DNA from: Mixophyes australis
Lineage: Eukaryota; Chordata; Amphibia; Anura; Limnodynastidae
Assembly: GCA_036250195.1 (NCBI GenBank)
Contig: JAVHZZ010000011.1
Location: forward strand, 61,498,919-61,562,918
Direction of reading: 5' to 3'
DNA: 64,000 bases
In this document: positions 58,175 through 64,000 of the stretch, piece by piece
Position numbering within the stretch: position 1 is the first letter of the stretch
Layout: every line of letters begins with the position of its first letter
Made by a program: the position numbers and the translations under genes
Notes under the pieces: model-generated
Databases searched by the model: none
What the model saw: the letters and a program-made list of their open reading frames with translations, nothing else
Told to the model about the DNA's origin: nothing

Positions 58175-58560
58175 GTAGAAGCACGGAGACAGCAGATCGG
58201 CTGGCTGCAGACACGAAGAACACTGGAGAGTTGCGATGAGCAGGACTCTGAAGAAACACGGAGGCAGCGGATAGGAATCAGCTGGTGCAGTCACGATGAA
58301 CACGGGAGAGTTGAAGTGAGCAGGATACTGTAGAAGCACGGAGGCAGCGGATAGGAATCAGCTGGTGCAGTCACGATTAACACGGGAGAGTTGAAGTGAG
58401 CAGGATACTGTTGAAGCATGGAGGCAGCGGATAGGAATCAGCTGGTGCAGTTACGATGAACACGGGAGAGTTGAAGTGAGCAGGATACTGTAGAAGCACG
58501 GAGGCAGCGGATAGGAATCAGCTGGTGCAGTCACGATGAACACGAGAGAGTTGAAGTGGT
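58175..58560 (-). repeat. 80 bp tandem repeat in the LTR
   Basis: Five units keyed by GAGAGTTG at 58227, 58306, 58386, 58466 and 58546, spaced 79-80 bp. Each contains AGGCAGCGGATAGGAATCAG. It is homologous to 11995-12425 but with longer and more regular units. Confidence 0.85.
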
Positions 58561-58654
58561 TTGGAAACCACAAACGAACAACAGGAATCAGCAGGAGCTG
58601 AATACATGAGGAAACACAGGAACACCTTCAGAGGCTCATGGGGAATGAGACTCC

Positions 58655-58712
58655 AAGATCAGGCAACGGGGTATTGACCACAGGTGCTTTAAATAGGGAG
58701 TGTTGCCTGATC
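58655..58712 (-). promoter_or_regulatory. LTR core promoter and self-primer, Gypsy family 1
   Basis: On the minus strand TATTTAAA starts at 58695 and GCCTGATCTT starts at 58664, 31 nt apart. An 11 bp inverted repeat (58657-58667 and 58702-58712) flanks the TATA box, as in the solo LTR. Confidence 0.65.
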
Positions 58713-58773
58713 AGCCAATTAACTAAAAGGAACAGATACTGAAGGTTTGAAAGGGCTGCACATGCGCAGACCC

Positions 58774-59640
58774 TCAGGATGGTGGACGGCCACGGTTCCT
58801 AAACACACGAGAAGTAGCACTCACAGTCCGGTGAGTGACAGTACCCCCCCTTTTAAAGGTGGGCACAGAACACCTGGAACCGGGTTTGTCCGGAAACTTG
58901 GAATAAAACTTCTTAAGAAGAGCTGGAGCGTTGAGATCTTCAGCTTTGATCCATGAGCGCTCCTCAGGACCAAAGCCCTTCCAATGAACGAGGAAACGAA
59001 GGACTCCTCGCGAAATTTTTGCATCCAATATATGAGTAATCTCAAAGTCCTCCTCTTGATGAATTTGAACTGGCCGAGGTGCAGAAGGAGGGACCGAGAA
59101 ACGGTTGATGATGAGAGGTTTGAGCAAGGACACATGGAAGGCGTTGGAAATACGAAGATTCTTAGGAAGTAGAAGTTTGAAACAAACTGGATTTATAACT
59201 TGAATGATCCTATATGGACCAATAAAACAAATATTTTTGGTAGATAACCAAACACGATCTCCGATTTTCAGTGGTGGAATAGCCCGTCTCTTTTTATCTG
59301 CAAAAGACTTATATCTGGCAGATGTCTTCTTTAAACAGGTTTTGACCTGAGACCAAATATTTTTGAAGGTTTGACAAACAGTCTCTACAGCAGGAACTTG
59401 GGTGGGAGGGAGGGCAGGAAATTCCGGAAAAGACGGATGGTGACCGTAAACCACAAAGAATGGAGTTTTAGAAGATGACTCATGGTACATGTTGTTATGA
59501 GCGAATTCAGCCCAAGGAAGCAATTCTACCCAGTTGTCTTGATTGGCTGACGAGAACATCCTTATAAACGTCTCAAGATCTTGATTGACCCTTTCAGTTT
59601 GTCCGTTTGATTGAGGATGGTAGGAAGACGAGAGTGATAA
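58774..59640 (-). pseudogene. Gypsy family 1 integrase C-terminus and chromodomain
   Basis: Open from 59559 to 58774. It has the integrase end with NWVELLPWAEFAHNN, a GPY/F-type FIGPYRIIQVINP region and a chromodomain: FEITHILDAKISRGVLRFLV, then HWKGFGPEERSW. The chromodomain places it among chromoviruses and would direct integration to chromatin. A stop near 59638 breaks the frame with the preceding core. The frame ends about 70 bases inside the 3' LTR. Confidence 0.9.
58842..58856 (-). promoter_or_regulatory. Polypurine tract, Gypsy family 1
   Basis: AAAAGGGGGG followed by TAC directly precedes the 3' LTR on the minus strand. This is the expected plus-strand primer position. The pol open frame reads through it into the LTR. 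Confidence 0.75.
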
Positions 59641-59712
59641 TCATATGCCCAAGGTCTTACAAAGGGCCCGCCAGAATCTGGAAACGAATTGTACTCCTCT
59701 ATCTGACACAAT

Positions 59713-60915
59713 CTAGAACGGACATCCATGAATACGAAAGATTTCTTTGATGAAATACTCAGCCAGAGTAGAAGAAGAAGGCAAACCAGTCAAGGGAACG
59801 AAATGCGCCATCTTCGAAAATCTGTCCACCACTACCCAAATAGTATTGCAGTTTTTACTAGAAGGAAGATCAGTAACAAAGTCCATACTGATATGGGTCC
59901 ATGGCTTGGACGGAATGGGTAGTGGTTGAAGCAAACCCGCTGGAGTTCTGCGGGGGGTCTTGAACTGGGAACACAATTCACATGCGGCTACAAACCCTTT
60001 GACATCTCTCCTCATAGAAGGCCACCAATAACTTCGTGAGAGGATTTCAAAGGTCTTGCGTTCACCAGAGTGTCCAGAAAAACAAGAAGAGTGAAACCAC
60101 GAAAGGATTTTCTTCCTAAGAGCAGGAGGCACGAGGGTTTTCCCAAATGGTAGCACCTTAGTGGAAGAAGCAGCCAGAGAAACACATTTGGGGTCTAATA
60201 TAGAGTGGTTGGGACCCTCTTCAACGTCTGAGGACGTCACAAAGGCTCGAGATAGAGCGTCCACTTTTTTATTCTTTGCAGCTGGTTTGAAGGTTATGAT
60301 TAACTCAAAATGAGAAAAGAAAAGAGACCATCTTGCTTGACGAGGATTCAAACATTGAGCAGACTGTAGATATGACAAATTCTTATGGTCAGTAAAAATT
60401 GTCACATGATGACGAGCTCCCTCCAACAAGTATCTCCACTCCTCTAATGCTACTTCAATAGCCAGCAACTCCTTGTCCCCGATGGTGTAATTCTTCTCCG
60501 CAGGCAGAAAACCCCGAGAGTAAAAGGCACAAGGATGGAATTTTTGTTGCTCCGATCTTTGGGAGAGAATGGCTCCTAGACCAACATTAGAGGCGTCTAC
60601 TTCTAGGAAGAAGGGAAGCGTCACATCAGGCTGTCGAAGAATGGGAGCAGAGGAGAAGGACTCTTTAAGGAACTGAAAGGCTTGAAGAGCCTCAGATGAC
60701 CATTGCTTAGTATTGGCCCCTTTACGAGTTAGGGCCACAATAGGAGATGCAATCGAAGAGAAATCTTGAATGAAGCGTCTATAGTAATTGGCAAAACCTA
60801 AAAAACGCTGAATTGCACGAAGAGTAGTTGGCTGAGGCCAATGTAACACAGCATTCACCTTTTCTGGATCCATCTGCAGACCAACTCCGGAGCCTGGAAA
60901 GAACTTCTGCCACAT
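59713..60915 (-). pseudogene. Gypsy family 1 pol: RT end, RNase H, integrase core
   Basis: A 400 codon open frame in the frame of the chromodomain part. It has the RT thumb ([11 protein letters not shown]), RNase H with FFLEVDASNVGLGAIL and TDHKNLSYL, and the integrase zinc finger and first catalytic Asp (SMDFVTDLP). It ends at a TAG (59710-59712) just before the SDRG block. The RT connection FLGY block is missing: a deletion of roughly 80-100 bases at about 60900, with a frame change, separates it from the previous part. Confidence 0.9.
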
Positions 60916-61735
60916 GTTGGTGATGAGAAGGCAGGTCCTGTGAAAAGATCAATATGTCGTCCAGATAGACGATGACACAAACATATAACAAGTCCCGGAA
61001 GATCTCATTAATGAAGCCCTGGAAAACAGCGGGGGCATTACATAATCCGAAGGGCATTACTAAGTATTCATAATGCCCATCTCTGGTGTTGAAAGCTGTC
61101 TTCCATTCGTCACCGGACCTGATTCTAATTAAATTGTAGGCACCACGAAGATCCAACTTGGTAAAGATCCGAGCTCCCTTAATCCGATCAAATAGCTCCG
61201 TAATCAGTGGAATGGGATACCGATTTTTGATAGTAATGGCGTTAAGTCCACGAAAATCTATACAGGGGCGTAATGATCCATCCTTCTTTTTTACAAAGAA
61301 GAACCCGGCTCCAGCGGGAGAAGTAGAAGGTTGAATAAATCCTCGCTGGAGATTCTCTTGGATGTATTCAGATGTAGCTTGAGTTTCAGGTAACGAAAGT
61401 GGATACACACGACCCCTAGGAGGAGTCTTGCCAGGTAGAAGATCAATCGGACAATCCCACGAACAATGAGGAGGAAGACGTTCAGACTGAGTTTTATCAA
61501 ATACATCGGCAAACGAAGCATACTGAGGAGGAAGTCCCGGTGAGGAAGGTGAAATGGAGGATTGCTGTATTTTAAGATGAACGACTTGAGAGAGACAACG
61601 ATGATGACATTCAGCTCCCCAAGACGTAACTTGAGGAGTGCGCCAGTCAATCTGGGGAGAGTGACATTGAAGCCATGGAAGGCCTAAAACAATCAGACTT
61701 GTAGTAACAGGAAGAATTAAAAACGAAATTTCTTC
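60780..61735 (-). pseudogene. Gypsy family 1 pol: reverse transcriptase
   Basis: Contains the linker from protease and the RT domain with [18 protein letters not shown], the [11 protein letters not shown] motif [13 protein letters not shown], and the catalytic [11 protein letters not shown] motif. It is continuous with the protease frame except for a TAA at 61736-61738. It loses frame after EVLSRLR because of the deletion near 60900. Confidence 0.9.
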
Positions 61736-62044
61736 TTAGTGTAGTACACCAATCTGAAGGGTTACTGGAGACGTACTCTGGGTGATGAGACCATTGATAA
61801 TGTGTGATCCATCAATAGCAGTCACAGTAATAGGAGTCTTCAAAGTAATCACTGGTAGGGACCATTGATTCACGAGGGATTTAGAAATAAAATTTCCCCC
61901 AGCACCAGAATCAATAAGTGCTTGGGACTTAAAGGATTTGGTAGCAAAGGAAACTGTAACATCAAAAGCACAGACTTTTAATTTCGTAGAACATGGAGAG
62001 GACTCCAGGGACCCTAACTTCACCTCTCCAGAACTAGTTAGGGC
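61736..62044 (-). pseudogene. Gypsy family 1 protease
   Basis: The frame overlaps the gag end by a few codons in the -1 frame. The retropepsin active site ALIDSGAGGNFIS lies at about 61915, followed by typical flap-like sequence (VTAIDGSHI). An in-frame TAA at 61736 ends it, and RT continues in the same frame beyond. Confidence 0.88.
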
Positions 62045-62970
62045 CTGGCATTTCCCGATTTTTTAGGGCATGAATTAAGCATATGTGTGGAATCAGCACA
62101 ATAGATACAAAGTCTATTCTTTACTCTTCGGTTCCTCTCCTCAGAGGTTAATTTGGAGCATCCTATCTCCATGGGTATCACAGGAGATGAAGCTGGACGA
62201 AGTTGAGAAGTTGAGCGAAGAGGTGCTTTAACTGAAGTTGTTTTTTCAGACTCCCTTTCACGAAATCTCATGTCTACACGATGGCAAAGAGAAATCAAAT
62301 CTTCTAAAGAAGTAGGTAGTTCTTGAGTATTCAGTGCATCTTTAATTTTATCAGAAAGCCCCTGCCAGAAGGCGGCAATTAACGCTTCAGTGTTCCACTG
62401 AAGTTCAGAGGCTAATATCCTAAATTGTATGACATACTGGCCTACTGTACAAGAACCCTGACGTAGACGGAGGATGCTGGATGCAGCGGAGATGACACGA
62501 CCTGGTTCATCAAATACACTTCGGAACGTGGAAATAAATTTGGCACTATCCTGTAATAATGGATCGTTTCTTTCCCACAGAGGGGAAGCCCATGCGAGAG
62601 CTTGTCCAGAAAACAATGAAATGAGATAGGCCACTCTGGAACGATGAGTAGAGAAATTTTGTTGTTGGAGCTCAAAATGAACTGAGCATTGATTGAGAAA
62701 ACCCCTAAATGTTTTGGGGTCTCCATCATACTTTGACGGAGTAGGCAGGTGAAGCGTGGAAGCTGTAGACACCTGGGATGGCACTGGGGAAACGGAGGAA
62801 AGCACAGGAGCATCAACATTAGCTGTGATATTTCGCCCAGATGTTCCTTGGGAGGCTAACGCCTGGTAGCATTGCAGCAACAGCTGTTGGCGAGCATCCT
62901 GTTGCTCCATACGGGTAACCAGATGCTGCAGCATCTCTTTAGCTGTAGGTTCCAAATCTGGGTCTGTCAA
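62038..62970 (-). CDS. Gypsy family 1 gag
   Basis: A 310 codon open frame from just after the LTR. It has a coiled N terminus (AKEMLQHLVTRMEQQDARQQ), a capsid-like region with TPSKYDGDPKTFRGFLNQCS and VFDEPGRV, and a nucleocapsid CCHC knuckle (CIYCADSTHMLNSC, CX2CX4HX4C) near the end. At the position equivalent to the family 2 ATG there is TTG, so the normal start codon appears lost in this copy. The frame ends with TAA at 62038; pol lies in the -1 frame. Confidence 0.88.
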   Translation of the reverse strand: MTDPDLEPTAKEMLQHLVTRMEQQDARQQLLLQCYQALASQGTSGRNITANVDAPVLSSVSPVPSQVSTASTLHLPTPSKYDGDPKTFRGFLNQCSVHFELQQQNFSTHRSRVAYLISLFSGQALAWASPLWERNDPLLQDSAKFISTFRSVFDEPGRVISAASSILRLRQGSCTVGQYVIQFRILASELQWNTEALIAAFWQGLSDKIKDALNTQELPTSLEDLISLCHRVDMRFRERESEKTTSVKAPLRSTSQLRPASSPVIPMEIGCSKLTSEERNRRVKNRLCIYCADSTHMLNSCPKKSGNARP

Positions 62971-62971
62971 G

Positions 62972-62981
62972 GCCTGATCTT
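62972..62981 (-). promoter_or_regulatory. Predicted self-priming PBS, Gypsy family 1
   Basis: The minus strand reads AAGATCAGGC, two bases (GT) inside the 5' LTR end at 62984. It is the exact reverse complement of GCCTGATCTT at 58664-58655 and at 11884-11893. No normal tRNA primer match starting TGG is present here. Confidence 0.7.
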
Positions 62982-62983
62982 AC

Positions 62984-64000
62984 TGTCACGGGCACTAGGA
63001 GTCTTTACCCAGGTATCACCAGATGATGGACTTACCAGAGCAGTGTAGTTGGTAATATGGTACTCTGGTAGCGGGGTGACCATGGAACAGGAGACAGCAG
63101 ATGGTAAGAGAATGCTCGAGGAAAGTCTATGACTAGCAGCACTGGTAATAGGTAGATAACTGTACACGAGGAACTGGATGGACAAGGAAACGTGAGGGTA
63201 GTCAGTGGTCTGCGTATAGCAAGTTGTACCGCTGTCTGGGTGAAGGAATGGAATCCAGGTGAAGGTATCCGGGGAGTCAGTGGTCTGCGTTAGCAAGTTG
63301 TACCACTGCTATGTGAAAGGATACTGAAAACTGGTGACACAGGAAACAGGGAACAGTGGTCTGCCTCTAGCAAGTTGTACCACTGAAATATATATGTGAG
63401 GAGGAGCACGAGGAGATGAATGTAATGCAGAGTATACACGGGCACACTGAACTTGATCCCACGATGATATGCACAATATAATAATAATAACTGAGCAGCA
63501 CTGCACAAATATACAAAGTCACAAGAACTATCCAGGCTAAAAGGAAACACAGTCAAATAATAGCAATAGTCTCAGTGGATAGGGAACTCCGGAGGAGAAC
63601 CAACTCAGTCCAGCTAGATATGCAATACCCGAGCACAGTCAATGAGAAGTATGCATACCGTGGTTCAGGAGAGCAGGCTGTCAGAGAGACGTGCAGGAAT
63701 ACCTGAATGGCTGGAGGCCGGCAGGACGAGAAGCCACTGGAGGGTGGAAGCGGTAACCAAGTAGGTGCAGCGCACAGTAGGTAGACTAGCAAGGATTAAA
63801 CAATACTCAGGAAGCAGTAGTATATAGAACTGGACACCTGGAGAACACAGGAGAGTTGAGGCGGTCTGAGCCAATAGCTGAGATGAAAGCAGCGGAGCGT
63901 TGACCCGATGCAGACAGGCGAGTTGACATAAGCAGGAACACTGTAGAAGCACGGAGACAGCGGATCGGCTGGCTGCAGACACAAAGAACACTGGAGAGTT
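62984..64000 (-). mobile_element. Gypsy family 1, 5' LTR (continues past the edge)
   Basis: The minus strand ends GTGACA at 62984. It matches the solo LTR (11707-13329) and, from about 63908, the 80 bp repeat start of the 3' LTR. The promoter and U3 lie beyond base 64000. Confidence 0.9.
63203..63385 (-). repeat. Stem-loop array in the 5' LTR
   Basis: Three units (63203-63234, 63278-63308, 63354-63385) of the motif described at 12839-13105. The arms are mostly conserved while the loops differ (TATACG, TAACG, TAGAGG). Confidence 0.7.

Larger units (their letters stand above)
58150..58841 (-). mobile_element. Gypsy family 1, 3' LTR (truncated)
   Basis: Begins TGTCACTCACCGGACTGTG on the minus strand at 58841 and continues through promoter and tandem repeats to 58150. 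There it fuses with ERV pol. About 0.9 kb at the 3' end, compared with the 5' LTR, is absent. No target duplication is possible. Confidence 0.88.

Noticed and set aside
58150..58570. CRISPR-like regular repeat
   Set aside because: Regular 80 bp units are continuous tandem copies without unique spacers, in a eukaryotic LTR.
59728..59929. Plus-strand frames over the Gypsy pol
   Set aside because: Shadows of the minus-strand integrase coding sequence.

Overview
The window looks like nuclear DNA from a frog or other amphibian with a large, repeat-rich genome. The evidence is spliced vertebrate-type exons with GT-AG introns, long AT-rich intronic stretches, and a repeat mix typical of anurans: hAT and Harbinger MITEs, CR1 and L2 LINEs, a Penelope-like element, chromodomain Ty3/Gypsy elements and a class I endogenous retrovirus. 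I identify no species. Almost nothing is host coding sequence. The one convincing host gene is a serine/threonine kinase of the SBK type on the minus strand. Its ATP-loop exon is at 8780-8933 and its next exon at 1357-1559; the rest lies off the left edge.

Layout. 1-9000 is the SBK-like gene, with MITEs, a solo Gypsy LTR and other repeats inside a 7.2 kb intron. 9000-15300 holds a CpG-rich hAT MITE and a tRNA-derived SINE split by a 1.6 kb solo LTR (Gypsy family 1). 15300-23200 is mostly unremarkable, with a (CA)33 tract. 23266-25105 looks like the remains of a coiled-coil gene copy carrying a hAT MITE. 26041-27443 is a MITE split by a CR1 LINE. 27823-34300 is a repeat copy, then a rearranged retrovirus copy (ERV copy 2) and an inverted piece of its pol. 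34700-37100 holds a hAT transposase relic among repeated units. 38110-39655 is a Penelope-like element hit by two MITEs. 41300-45500 is an L2 LINE split by a rearranged Gypsy (family 2), which itself carries another solo LTR. 46151-46902 is a further solo Gypsy LTR. 47822-49268 is a Harbinger relic with both of its genes. 49400-51830 contains L2 pieces and a satellite array. 52392-58149 is ERV copy 1, with LTRs in opposite orientations. 58150-64000 is a nearly complete chromodomain Gypsy (family 1, minus strand) whose 5' LTR runs off the right edge.

The most interesting signal concerns how the two Gypsy families may prime reverse transcription. In both, the 10 bases two nucleotides inside the 5' LTR are the exact reverse complement of 10 bases starting 31 nt downstream of the LTR TATA box, where the mRNA 5' end is expected. 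The two families differ by one base in this element and the change is compensated on the other side (GCCTGATCTT with AAGATCAGGC; GCCTGTTCTT with AAGAACAGGC). This is what Tf1/sushi-type self-priming predicts. The family 1 LTR also carries an array of 30-32 nt stem-loops, one of which shows paired changes.

All mobile-element genes here look broken or truncated, except that the Gypsy family 1 gag is open over its whole length. Coordinates of element ends are base-exact where a target-site duplication is quoted and approximate elsewhere.
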